A DNA stretch of 64,000 bases from Zopfochytrium polystomum (lineage: Eukaryota; Chytridiomycota; Chytridiomycetes; Chytridiales; Chytridiaceae): NCBI GenBank assembly GCA_025765615.1, contig JAIVFJ010000035.1:186001-250000 (forward strand), read 5' to 3'. Shown in pieces: positions 36,201 through 47,221 of the stretch. The notes beneath the pieces were generated by a model. That model had not been told where the DNA came from and did no database searches. It saw only the letters and a list, made by a program, of their open reading frames with translations. Made by a program: the position numbers and the translations under genes. Position 1 is the first letter of the stretch; every line of letters begins with the position of its first letter.

Positions 36201-39200
36201 CCCCACCCCATCCGCAACGGTTACTGTCGTTCCATCGACCGTGGTTGTAACGACGCCGGTGACTCAGACGCAAACTGTAACGACCAGTGGAACGACGACA
36301 GTGGTTACCTCCACTGGTGTCACCTCCGCAACTTCGACTGTTTTTGTCACGGTGACGCCGACTCCAATCTCCACCGTCACAGTCTTCCCTTCTACTTCTG
36401 TGGTGACCTCTGCAGTGACTCAGACGCAGACTGTTACCGCCAGCGGCACCACGTCAGTTGTTACCTCCACAGGCGTGAGCTCCTCCATCGTGACGGTGTT
36501 CGTTACGGTGACGCCCTCAGCCACCCCGACAGTGACGGTGTCGCCTTCAGCATCGGTTGTGACCTCCTTGATCACACAAACGCAGACGATTACTACGGGC
36601 GGAACAGCGACGGTTGTAACGACCACCGGGACTGTGGCATCCACGTCGACTGTCTTCGTGACGTTGACGCCTACCTCGACCGCTGATGTCTCCACAGTGA
36701 CTGTCTCTCCTACTGAGTCCGTTGTTACCACCTCTCTGACGCAGACACAAACTGTAACAACCAGCGGAACCACGACCGTGCTGACCACAGCAGTTCCTTC
36801 CACTGCGACGACAACCGTCCTTGTGACGCTCACTCCCTCGTCGACACCGACTGTATCGACATTGACCACAGTTGTAAGCAACTCCGTGACGCAGACTCAG
36901 ACGTTTATTACGCGCGGAACCACTTCTGTGGGAACTACGGTGATTGTCACAGCCTCAACCAGGACCGTTTTCGTGACAGTGACGCCGTCCGCGACCGGAC
37001 CGATCTCGAGTCCGACACGCTCGCCCAGCCGGTCGGTTGTAACTATCACGCTCTCTGCCTCAACGACCGTGGTCACAGCGCCTTTCACCTCGACTTCAAC
37101 GTTGATTTCTCAAGGTTCCACGGTGGTGGCGACCTCGACCGGATCCGCTCGCTCCACGAAGACGATCTTCGTCACAGTCACCCCGTCTTCAACTCCAAAG
37201 GTTACGGTCTCTCCGACTACGTCAGTGGTCACATCCGCGGTCACCCAAACTTCGACTATTGTCACGAGCGGAACCACAACGGTAGTCACCTCCACTGGTG
37301 TCGTGTCGTCAACGCAAACGAACTTTGTGACGATTACCCCCACGCCCACTTCGACGTCGTCGATCCCAACGGTAACTGTCACAGACTCAACAACCTCGGC
37401 GTTGGCGACGATTTCCACTGCAGTCGTGACCGTGATCCTGTCAGAAACCACCTCCGTTGTCACTACGCCTGTTACTACCACCATCAGCTCTTCTACTTCA
37501 GGGAGCGCCGTCGTCCTCACGTCAACAGGAGTCGCAACAGTGACATCTACGGTGCTCGTTACCGTTACGCCTTCGCCGCCGCCGTCGCCGACTGTAACTG
37601 TGTCCGCCTCAACCACGGTGATCATTGCACCATTCACGTCGACGACGACGATTGTGTCGCAAGGATCATCAACGGTTCAAACTACCACGGGAGTTCAACC
37701 GTCCACAATCACCATTCTTGTAACCGTTACGCCGACTCCCCTCTCCACAGTTACTCTTTCACCAACGACGTCTGTGGTCACCATTCCCACAACTGTTGTT
37801 TCGACAGGAGTCACCCAAGGCTCGACGACAGTGCAGACTTCTACTGGTGTTGTTGCTTCGACCGTTACCGAGTTCGTGACAATCACTCCGACTCCCACAT
37901 CGTCTCGACCGGGAAGATCCACAATCACACTCTTTGTGACAGTTACTCCAACAACCACACCTTCGCCAACAGTTTCGGCTTCCACCACTGTAATCACCAC
38001 AGTTGTGACATCGGTCGGCACTGTCTCAACCTCCGGCACTTCCACGCTCGTCACCTCGTCTTCCAGGGTCCTCTCCACGTTGACTGTCTTTGTTACGATC
38101 ACGCCAACACTTACCCCGTCAAAGTCTGCAACGGCGACGATAACACTGTCTCCGTCAACGACGATCATAAGTGGTACCCAGACGGCGGTCAGCACTCTTA
38201 CGACTTCCGGTACAACGTCTCTTGTGACGCTGACCTCTCAGTTTGCGTCAACCATAACGCAGTTTGTCACAGTCACCCCAACGCCGACAGTCTCGGGTCA
38301 GACCCAAACCATCACGGTTTCGCCCTCGACTGCCGTCTTTTCTACGTCTGTGATTTCGACTGGTACAATCACGACATCAGGCTCGACGTTTCTCTTCACA
38401 ACAACCAGAGCTCTTCCCACAACCTCAACTTCTTATGTCACTCTAAGCCCTTCCAACTCACCTGTCGTGACGACCGAAGCCATCACCAGCGTCTCAACGG
38501 GCGTCGCCACCACCACGGTTCAGACGGTTTCTGGCACTGTATCTACGGTCTTTACGACGGTTCTTCCAACCACAAGGACCGTTATTCAGTCCTCGGTCTT
38601 TACTACGACGCCGACCCCGCGAGTCATCAGCACGACTCTGTTCACTCTCTCGCCCTCGGTCCTCGGAGAAAACCTGACCAACTCGGGCGAGTCAACTGGG
38701 ACGACTGATGTAGCGACTGGAACGTCGTCGGCCAGCTCAACCTCGTCGACGCCCAGTGCATCGGCCACTGTATCGTCAAGCGCGGCGGCTTCTTCATCAA
38801 CCGCCGCAAGCTCATCGCCTTCCACTGCGTCATCTTCAAGCGCGGCCACACCTTCGTCGGCGTCATCCGCCGGCAGTTCCTCTTCTCTCCCGCCGGGTCA
38901 AGCTACCGTTTACATCACCAAGCGAGAGACAATTTTCATTTCACCCTCCATTTGCGCTCTGGACTCGTCGACAAGCGCAAGCGCCACTCCCTCTTCCTCG
39001 TTCATCCCATCCTCGACCGTTCTGCCGTCCTCGGCGCCCGCCAGCAGCAGCACCAGCTCCGCGTCGCCTGCATCCAACTCTGCGCCGACTTCAGTACCCT
39101 CCTCAACTTCGGTCACCGCGAGCGCAAGCCCATCGGTCACATCTCCAGTTACGTCGTCCGGGACGGCCACGGACATTTCAAAGTCCCAGTCAAGCTCTCG

Positions 39201-40221
39201 ATCAGGGCCTATCACTTTGGCTTCGTCGACGGTGTCTCCATCCGTTCTGGGAGAAAACTTGACCAACAGCGGTGGGACCAGCACGGACACGGCCACGACA
39301 GACACCTTCACCGACGTAAACCCCAGCACCACCAGCGACGTTCCCTCGTCGACCTCGGCCGCGTCTCCGACATCGTCATCGGTGGGTCCCGTGTGCAACC
39401 TGCTTTGCGTGCAGGGTGCCACTTTCGCAGTGGTCGACGGAAAGTGTGTCTGCGTCCCTGCCTCGTCGTCGACGGCTTCGAGCAGCGCGCCAACCACGTC
39501 CCCACCGGTCCCTTCATCCTCGTCCACCGACTCGTCCTCGCCCTCTCCGTCCTCGTCTTCACCGACCAGCATTCCCAGCCCGCCGGGCGGCGGCAGCGGC
39601 AGCGGCATCGGGATCAGTGGTGGCGGCAGCGCCAGCTCCAGCAGCAACTCGGTCGTGTCGGTGCCAGTGAGCACCGAGTCGGCGTCGCCCACCTCCGCCA
39701 CCACGTCAAAGAGCGTGTACTCGGTGCGGTCGCCGCGCTCGTCGGCGTCGCCCGCGTCCATTGTCCCGTCCACCACCGTTTCCGTCCTCGGCGTGTCGGC
39801 GTCCTCGTCCACCACAGCGCCACCAAGCTCGTCGGCCACAGACACCATCACCGTGCCGTCCGCGTCTTCTTCGTCGTCCTCGACCAAGCGCATCTACTCC
39901 TCGACGTACCGCTCGGCGTCGCCCTCGTGCGCGACGGCGGTGATCACGGCCGTGCAGCCCCCCGTGACGGCCTCGGACCCGCTGCGGGTGGTCTACCAGG
40001 TGATCCTCGCGTCGCCGTCAACCGTGCCCACCGGCGGGCTCCTGCTCACTGGCAACCCCAGCCCGCTGGCGACGTCCATCGAGGCGTCCATCAGTTACAC
40101 CCTGCTCCCCGGCGGATCGGTGCAGTTCCGGACGAGCGAGACCTTTACCGTCACGCAGATCTTCCCAGGCAGCACCGACCTCCAGACCATTGGCGAGTTC
40201 CGGCTGTCGTGCTCGTCTTGA
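33271..40221 (+). CDS. Giant secreted Ser/Thr/Val repeat protein (mucin-like wall or surface protein)
   Basis: 2241 aa from three exons in phase: 33271-33385, 33466-33513 and one 6.6-kb exon 33659-40221. Exon 1 encodes a signal peptide (MKFFARSAASASLSLILSIS). The body is almost entirely Ser, Thr, Val, Ala and Pro, so heavy O-glycosylation is expected. Three copies of a TGTGTAL(T) motif (34.14-34.31 kb) precede about 27 imperfect 45-50 aa repeats, each with a VTVTPxxTPTVS core. The sequence SPSVLGENLTNSG occurs twice (38.65 and 39.24 kb) and a diverged form near 34.02 kb. A short Cys-rich segment (VCNLLCVQGATF, CVCVPA) and a non-repetitive C-terminal domain of about 100 residues (SYTLLPGGSVQFRTSETFTV) close the protein. 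No GPI or transmembrane tail is seen, so secretion or wall attachment by other means is inferred. Confidence 0.85.
34389..38460 (+). repeat. Tandem coding repeats, about 27 units of roughly 135-150 bp
   Basis: Units are recognised in the encoded protein by a recurring (F/V/L)VT(V/I/L)TP core followed by a Thr/Ser-rich spacer, a SVVT(S/T)-type step and a GTTxVxTST step. DNA copies are strongly diverged, so this is an old array rather than a recent expansion. The complementary strand also stays open over long stretches, a by-product of the codon pattern. Confidence 0.85.
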
Positions 40222-40837
40222 TGATCGGTGTTTGGACTTGGCTTGTTATTATTTCCTGTGAGTGAGTTCTATTTATTTAGCTGTTTTGGCTAGAGCCTGT
40301 CCTTTCTCTCTCCCCACCTCGCGCATCCCCAACATTCCCACAGTCTCTGTGAGTTCACCTTCCAACCCTCTCCCCAGGGAATACTCTCGTTTACTCTTCA
40401 GCTGTTTTTTTTTTTTGTTTGACCGTCCCGAGCGGATATAACTGTCTGTAGTTTTTTTTTGTCTCCCTCCCTTTACTTTTCTGTTAGCTCTAGTTTGTGC
40501 AACACCCTTGTCGTGCTTAGTAGTGGTCTTATTTATCAAACAAATCCTCCTTATGCTCGAATCATTTTTTCATCGTGGCCGCAAAGCAATTGCCTGCCCA
40601 GGTGGTGGTAGTAGTCGTAGTAGTCGCACTTGTAGCAAAAGTGGAAGGAAGAAGAGGTGCATAGTAGCAGTAGTCCATGATTACCACTCCTGTGTGAGTG
40701 TGCTTAGTTTATAATTTTCCTTTTTCTTCGTCTGCTCTGGCTGTTGCCTGCGCGCAGGTTCTTCCTGACTGTTCCTCAGCAAAAAAGGGGCCCGAGATTT
40801 TGAGAGAGACATTTAATGACAGGGAGCCAGACAGGAC

Positions 40838-40841
<4 letters not shown>

Positions 40842-40886
<45 letters not shown>
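40842..40886 (+). repeat. (GA)n microsatellite
   Basis: About 45 bp of nearly perfect AG dinucleotides. Confidence 0.95.
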
Positions 40887-40889
<3 letters not shown>

Positions 40890-41037
40890 CTGTGCCAAGG
40901 CACCTGCCTTTTTTGGACTGCCGGACTGGGCATTTTCCGGGGGCGAAGACACCGTTGTTGATCCTTTCGTGGGGACCAACCAGGCCAAGCAGCACGCAAC
41001 CCGCACTGTCAGCAATCCACTACAAATCGCTTGTCCG

Positions 41038-41093
41038 ATCAATCAATCATTCAACTCAATCAATCAATCAATCAACTCAATCAATCAATCCTT
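41038..41093 (+). repeat. (AATC)n-like tetranucleotide repeat
   Basis: Runs of TCAATCAATC interrupted by TCAACTCA, placed in the presumed 5' UTR of the beta-propeller gene. Confidence 0.85.
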
Positions 41094-41116
41094 CAACCCA
41101 CAAAGAAGGGAACGGG

Positions 41117-42971
41117 ATGATGGCCTCCAGCAACAACAGTGGGGGCAGCAGCAGCATGCACCCGGCGTCGTCGTCGTCGTTGTCGTCGTCGTTATCCGAA
41201 AAGGCTCCGAGGTACCCCGGCCGCGACCGCGACGACTATGACGACGACGACGACGACAACGGCGACCAGCTCGCGGACGTGGTCGGCGCGGCCGACGTCG
41301 ACGTCGCCTCGCTGCTCTTCGTCGGCGTGTACGGCCACGTCGCCGCCCTATCAAAGGACTCGGGCAAGCTGGTCTGGCACTCGACCCTGAAGGGCACCCT
41401 CTACCAACCGACCATCGTGCTGCCGCACCCGCCCTCCCACTCGCTCCTCGTCGCCGTCGGCGCAAACTTGCGCCGCCTCTCCGCCGCCACCGGCGCGACG
41501 GACTGGGAAAACAAGCTCACCGGCATCGGCATCGGGTACTCCTCGCTCGCACAAGTCCCCCCGAGAACCACCGCGTACGACCCCGCCACACCGCAGTCGC
41601 CGTCAGAGCCCTCGCCGCCGGCGTCACCCGCGTCGCAAGCGCCGTCCATGACGGCGTCGTTGTCGTCCTCGCCGCAACCGCCGCCGCCGCCGCTCCCTCC
41701 TTCTCCATCGGAGAAAGCGTCACCCGCCGTCCTCAAAGGCATCGTGTTTGTCGCAGCAAGATTTGTCGTCCGCGCGATTCGACTGTCCGACGGCGCAGAC
41801 CTGTGGGAGTTTGCGACGCCGATTCACTCCGGCGCTTCGACGCTTCCGTCGCTTTTGATCGAGGACGGTGTCCTCTACGTTGCCGGAAATGGCAGAGTGT
41901 ATGCTCTGGATCCGCTGAAAGGGCAGCAGGTAAAGTGATTGTATGCGGATGCGGATTGAGCTTGTTTTTATGTGCTGCCGGGTTATTTGAATATGAACTC
42001 CTTGCCTCCCCCCCAGATTTGGTTCTCAGACATTCGCCACCGCTTCTACTGCACCCTCGCGACAATGCGGTCCAGCCCGCTTTACCGACCGCAGCGATTC
42101 GACCCGTCCTCGACGACGCCGTACGAAGTCGCAAAATCACCGCTTCAGGAAGCCGTTTTCTTCAACAGCTTGGGCTACGTCACCCCGACCGATGCGAACA
42201 CGGGCAGCCCCATCGACGCAGACATTGTTTTGAAAGGCGTCGGATTCACCGCGGGCGCGATCATCCCCCTGCCGTCCTCCAACAGCGCCATCGTGGCATC
42301 CGGGGTCAACCTGCGACGTGTTTCCCTCACCGACGGGTCGCTGATGTGGGAAAACACCCTGAAGAAAATGGGCTTGGGCGTGGTGTCTGTCCTCGTCGGT
42401 GCGGGCTTACCCCCACCTTCTGCCGCAGTGGATGCAGGTGCTGGCGGCGACGACCTGCCTCCGTACGACAACGGGGTCGCGCCCGCCGCAGCCGCCGCCG
42501 CCGCCGGGCCATCGACGGGGACGTCCTCATCTTCCTCCACCGCCGCCGCAGCCTCTGGGTTCTCCGACGTCGTCTTTGTCAGCGTGCGCGGCAAAATCCA
42601 CGCAGTGCGCGTGTCCAACGGCGAGACGGTTTGGCGGTACGACCCCGGCTTGATGAAGCGAATGAACGTGCCGCCGCGGCTGCTGGCGACCCCGGACGGG
42701 TTGCTGTTTTTGGGCGGCGACGGCAAGCTGGAGTGCATCGACGCCACGACCGGAGAAAAGGTTTGGTTCCGCGCTCGTTGTTTTCCAAGAAGGCAGACCT
42801 CTGAAACGCTCTTTCCCCCCGGCTTGCCGACCCTCAACTGAAAAGAAATGGCGGAACAAGGAAATGCACCGCGGTGTGGCCAATTTGGCGACGTACTCGG
42901 CCGGAAACGGTGAAACGAACAGGAGCTGTCCGTTCGACGTTTGTCACAGGCAGTTCATGAACGACGACTGA
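41117..42971 (+). CDS. PQQ-like (quinoprotein-type) beta-propeller protein, paralog 1
   Basis: 560 aa in three exons, all phase 0: 41117-41929, 42017-42760 and 42846-42971. Blade-type repeats follow the pattern VxGxxGxVxALxxxxGxxxW: LLFVGVYGHVAALSKDSGKL (residue about 58), IVASGVNLRRVSLTDGSLMW, VFVSVRGKIHAVRVSNGETV and LLFLGGDGKLECIDATTGEK. An acidic and a Pro/Ser-rich linker break the fold. There is no signal peptide, so a cytosolic location is likely. Bacterial quinoproteins of this fold bind PQQ, but eukaryotic PQQ-like propellers are mostly binding scaffolds; no enzyme activity is inferred. The last exon ends KWRNKEMHR and NGETNRS, matching the last exon of the neighbouring minus-strand paralog, which supports both models. 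Confidence 0.82.
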
Positions 42972-43861
42972 AGGAGCGCCGGAGGTAGCAACCAACTACC
43001 AATTTACCTGTCTTCATGCATATTATCAAGTTGAATGTATTGCAAGGGTTTCCCACCAATTGAGGTCTCTTATCGAGTGCTTAATGCCAGACCCAATCAA
43101 TCTAGTGAAAAACACATTGTTAGTGCGCTTCAGTAAATATGACAACCACGCTTCACGTCGCGTACCGGACAAATTCCATTCTAAACAATCAAGGCGAATC
43201 GGAATATTGCGCCGCATGAGTTTCATGCGGCACATGATTGTAATGGAAAGGCGAGGGTGTGCGTGTACTGTGCGAGGGCGTGAACTGTGCAAAAACTCTG
43301 TTAAAAAACGATAAAAAAAGGAAAAACTAGAAGATGTAAAGACCCACAGTGGGAGACAGAATAGATGAGAGACAGTCCCACAATCGACTACATCACGGCT
43401 ACGGCACAAAATGCAAGCTCCTGAACATTTCGATAGGTGAAACCACTTTCCTCTACTTCTAATCCAGATTTTTGCATCATTTTGCAGGGCAATTCCAAAG
43501 TTCTTGCAAAATAGTGGCAACGCTAGTTGGCACAACCATTTAGCAATAAGTTTGCTCAGAGCTCTAATGATTGGGAAAAGGTTTGGAACCAATTAAGGCT
43601 AAGGCTCATTTGACACCAACAGGATTGAAAATCACAATTGGTAGGTCGAAAAAAATATTCTTTGTTCATATAAATCACATGATTGTGTAGGAGAAGATTC
43701 CGAAAGGACTTATTCTAGGTCACAAAAAAAAGTAAACATTTTCGGATGCCCCCTTGGCATTCAACTTCAGGTTATTCACCAGCCCGTTTTTGGGGATGAC
43801 CTCTCCAAAGAGTTCCGCCTATTATAAAGCAACTTTGTTCACACACAATTTGTGATCACAA
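42972..43861. other. AT-rich spacer between the two convergent paralogs
   Basis: About 890 bp, AT-richer than either gene. A 188-codon minus-strand frame (43592-43026) is open, but shows no known domain and weak codon character, so I do not call it. Confidence 0.55.
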
Positions 43862-46029
43862 TCATCGGACACTGAAGTGTTCGATCCAAAGCAGCGAGCG
43901 CCGCACAATATCCAACGGCAGGCTGCGGTTCGTTTCGCCGTTGCCGACCGACAGAGCGCCGAGGCTGGCCGACTCGTGCCGCACCTTGCGTCGCCACTTC
44001 TGCGCGCACGCATTTTTTTGTCGTGTCAATCATCAAGCCGTCGCGTATGAGCACAGGCGCACGCCGCATGAAGAAATAAGAAAAAAGGTGAGAAAGCCTC
44101 CGACCACCGGTCACTCAGCTCAACTCACCATTTCTCCCGTCGCCGCGTCGACGCAGTCGACCTTGTCCACAGACAGCACGTACAGCCGCCTGCTCGGCGC
44201 CGCCAGCATGCACGGCAACTGGAGCATGCCGCCCGACCGCCCCAGGCTGTACCGCCACACCGTCTCCCCGTTCTCCGGCCGGATCGCGAGAACCTTGCCC
44301 CGCGCCGCCACGTACAGGAGTCCCGGCGACGGCGCCAGCGCCCCCAACCCCACTGCACGCCATCGTGCGGGCGGCGGCGGCGGCGCGGCTTCCGAGCCGA
44401 AAAATACAACCCGCCCGGCGTCGTCGACGTCGTCCTCATCTTCCTGGTACGGCGGCGGCGGTGTCGGCGGCGGCGGCGTCAGGCGCCACGCCGCGGCCGG
44501 GACGTCGTAATCCTCCTGCCGCGGCGGCGGCGGTGGCGGCAGCGGCAGCGGCGGGACACCGCCGCCGACGACCACGGACAATACCGCGAGCGGGCCGGCG
44601 GCGGTGCCGACGCGCGCCTCCCACAGCAGTCTCCCCCCTTCGCCCTCACCGCCGGCGCCGCCCAGTGAAAAGCACCGCACGCAGCTGCCGACGGCTGCGA
44701 TCACCGCGCGCGAAGCCGCCACCGGGATGACGCTGCCGCCCTCGCCCTTGCGGCTGCTCCCGCGCCGTAGGTCGATCGCCGGCCCGCGGCTGTCGCCCGT
44801 CGCCACGTCGACGCCGTGGAGCACCCCGCGCGATGCGACCATGAGCATGTCCGCGCCGCCGCTGCTGCCGCCGCCGACGCCAGCACGATGGCGTGCTGGC
44901 GCGCGGGCGAGCTGGCTGGACCGCATCGTCGCGAGGGTGCAGTGCGATCGAATCCAAAAGTCCGCTGACCAGAGCTGCGAAAGGAGCGGCGTGTTATTTT
45001 TTTTTTTGGGTTGAAAGGGGTAGGGAAGCTTGTGATTATTAACGACAAAACAAACCAACACGGGAGATCATCCAATTTATTTCCCCATGCCTTTGCTCCG
45101 TTGGACGCGTCCAACGCCCAGACGGTGCCCTTGCCCCCGACAAAGAGCACGCCGTCCTCGACCAGCAGCGTCGTGAGGCCCGTCAAGACGTTGACGACCG
45201 GCAGCGTGTACGACCAGAGCTGGACGCCGTCGGTCAGGCGGAGTGCGCACACGCTGCCCGCGGATCCGACAAAGACGGTTTCCGCGAAGCGGTCGGTGGG
45301 GGACGCCGGCGGCGGCGGGGGAGGAGGTGGTGGCGGTGGCGGCGTAGGGAACGAGTCGAGGTGATGTAGCCGCAGCCGCGCGAGCGGAATGTCGTCGTCG
45401 TCGTCGTCAAGGTCATTTGGCAGCGACTCGCCGTCTTGCAGCTGCTGTTGCGTCAGCGGTGGAGGAGATGGGATCGAGTCTTCGTCGAAGTCGTCAAACT
45501 GCGCCAGCGGCGTCAGCGGCGGGAGCGAGTCGCCGCCGCAGTACTGCAGGGGCGCCAGCGGCGGCGGTGGCGGTGGTGGGAGAGGCTCGTCATCGACGTC
45601 GCCGTCTTCGTCGTCGCCGTCGCTGTCGGGCGGTGTAAACGTCAGCGACGGAATGGACGTGCCGATGCCCGCGATAGCGCGGCGCCAGCGCAGGTGGCCC
45701 GAGTCGGCGGCGAGGCAGGCGAGGTCGCGGCCGGTCGCGACCATGAGCGTGCCGGTGGGCGGGTGCGGTGCCATAAAGGTTGCGTCGTGGGCGGCCCCGC
45801 CGATGCCCTTGTAGGCGTCTGGCACGCCGACGAAGGAGATGGCGCTGCTGAGGCCGCCGCCGACGGCCGAGGCCGACCACGCGCGAGCGCCTGTGCGCTT
45901 GTCAAAGGCGACGACGCGGCCACCGGCGCCGGCTGCAAAGAGCAGGCCGAGATGGTGCGAGCCGCCGCCGCCGCCGTCTTCGCCGCCGAGTGCAACGGCT
46001 GCTGCTGATCTGCTGCTTCCAGTGCTCAT
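43862..46029 (-). CDS. PQQ-like (quinoprotein-type) beta-propeller protein, paralog 2
   Basis: 640 aa in three exons, all phase 0: 46029-45091, 44974-44129 and 43999-43862. Blade repeats include LLFAAGAGGRVVAFDKRTGA, VFVGSAGSVCALRLTDGVQL, VLFVGGKGTVWALDASNGAK and VAARGKVLAIRPENGETVWR. Acidic and poly-Pro linkers (residues about 125-240) are longer than in paralog 1. Exon 2 opens LWSADFWIRSHCTLATMRSS, the counterpart of IWFSDIRHRFYCTLATMRSS in paralog 1; exon 3 ends with KWRRKVRHE and VGNGETNRSLP. The best exon 1 end by homology (SNGAK) needs a GC donor (AAGGCATGG) rather than GT; the alternative is a GT site 13 codons further. Equal exon number and phase show the pair arose by duplication with inversion. 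Confidence 0.8.
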
Positions 46030-46062
46030 GACAGAAATTGTGTGTGTGTCTCTAACCCCAAA

Positions 46063-46139
46063 TCTCTCTCTCTGTCTATAGATCGAGGCTTCTCTCCCTA
46101 TCTCTCTCCTCTCGCTCTCTATCTCTAGCTCTCTCTCTC

Positions 46140-46194
<55 letters not shown>
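46063..46194 (+). repeat. (TC)n microsatellite with interruptions
   Basis: TC dinucleotide runs broken by CC and TA units, directly upstream of beta-propeller paralog 2. Confidence 0.9.
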
Positions 46195-46195
<1 letters not shown>

Positions 46196-46612
46196 CCTGT
46201 CTCTCACTTTGCCCAGGCATATAAAGGCCGCAAGCCCTGCGGAATCCAAACCCCCAAGCGAATTCATTATTCTTTTTGTATGCAGTTGTGGATCTTCATC
46301 CAAATTCCAAAAAGGGAAAAAAAGAATTGTATTCCAAAAAGGGAAAACAAAAGACAAACTAGCAACATGTTAGATTTATTAAAGGGAACGGCCAATCACG
46401 GACTCCCTCCAACCAAAAAAGGAAGAAAAGAAAAAAAAAAAGAATGAACATCGAAGACAAATCAAAGAGTGGGGAACGAGGCAGAAGAAAGGGGGACGCG
46501 AACCGCGCGGCCCTGTGCGGCAAACCGAGAGGGGAAACAGGAGAGAAAGGATGGGTCCCCGTAGACGGCCGAAGATCGTCATTGCCGATCACCGCAAATG
46601 AAAAGATACCGT

Positions 46613-46723
<111 letters not shown>

Positions 46724-47221
46724 GGCCAACGAACGCAGCGAGCCCATCCAAAAAAGCGTGTCTTCACACAGAAGTGAAAAAAAAAAGGGAAAGGACAAGT
46801 AGGTAGCTTAGACATTTAACGGTCATCGTTACCACCAGCTACACAGTGACCCACTTTTCCGCCATTACAATTAGAAGAACTTCACCAAAACGCAACGAAT
46901 CCTTGTGAAACTTTAATAAGTTGTTGTCCTCCAATTCTGCAAATGCAGTCTAAATTAGCTTGCTCCTTTTGTTAGTGAAAAAAATTGTGTCAAACCAACG
47001 AAACAGCATGCCACATATGGCACAATGCCACCAATCACAACTTGCCTGCTCACCACATCTGTGTGCCACAAAAAGAGCGATCTTGCAACATCGCCGTGAT
47101 TCCCAATTGCGATTTGAGCTAGATCCAGCATGCACACATCCATGGACACCTCATTTGTTTGAATCCATTCACTGATCAGCTAACGCCAATCTGCCATGGA
47201 ACAATACTTCAGAAAAAGATG

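Larger units (their letters stand above)
40222..41116. other. Intergenic region between mucin-like and beta-propeller genes
   Basis: Contains a (GA)n tract at 40842-40886 and a TCAATCAATC-type repeat at 41038-41093 just before the next ATG. No gene supported. Confidence 0.65.

Noticed and set aside
34359..38195. Long minus-strand open frames rich in Val, Glu and Thr opposite the mucin-like exon
   Set aside because: They are mirror images of the Ser/Thr/Val codon pattern of the repeats, lack stops only for that reason, and carry no domain or start context.
43026..43592. 188-codon minus-strand frame between the two beta-propeller genes
   Set aside because: No domain, weak codon character, AT-rich; the last exons of both propeller genes flank it and it has no splice partner.
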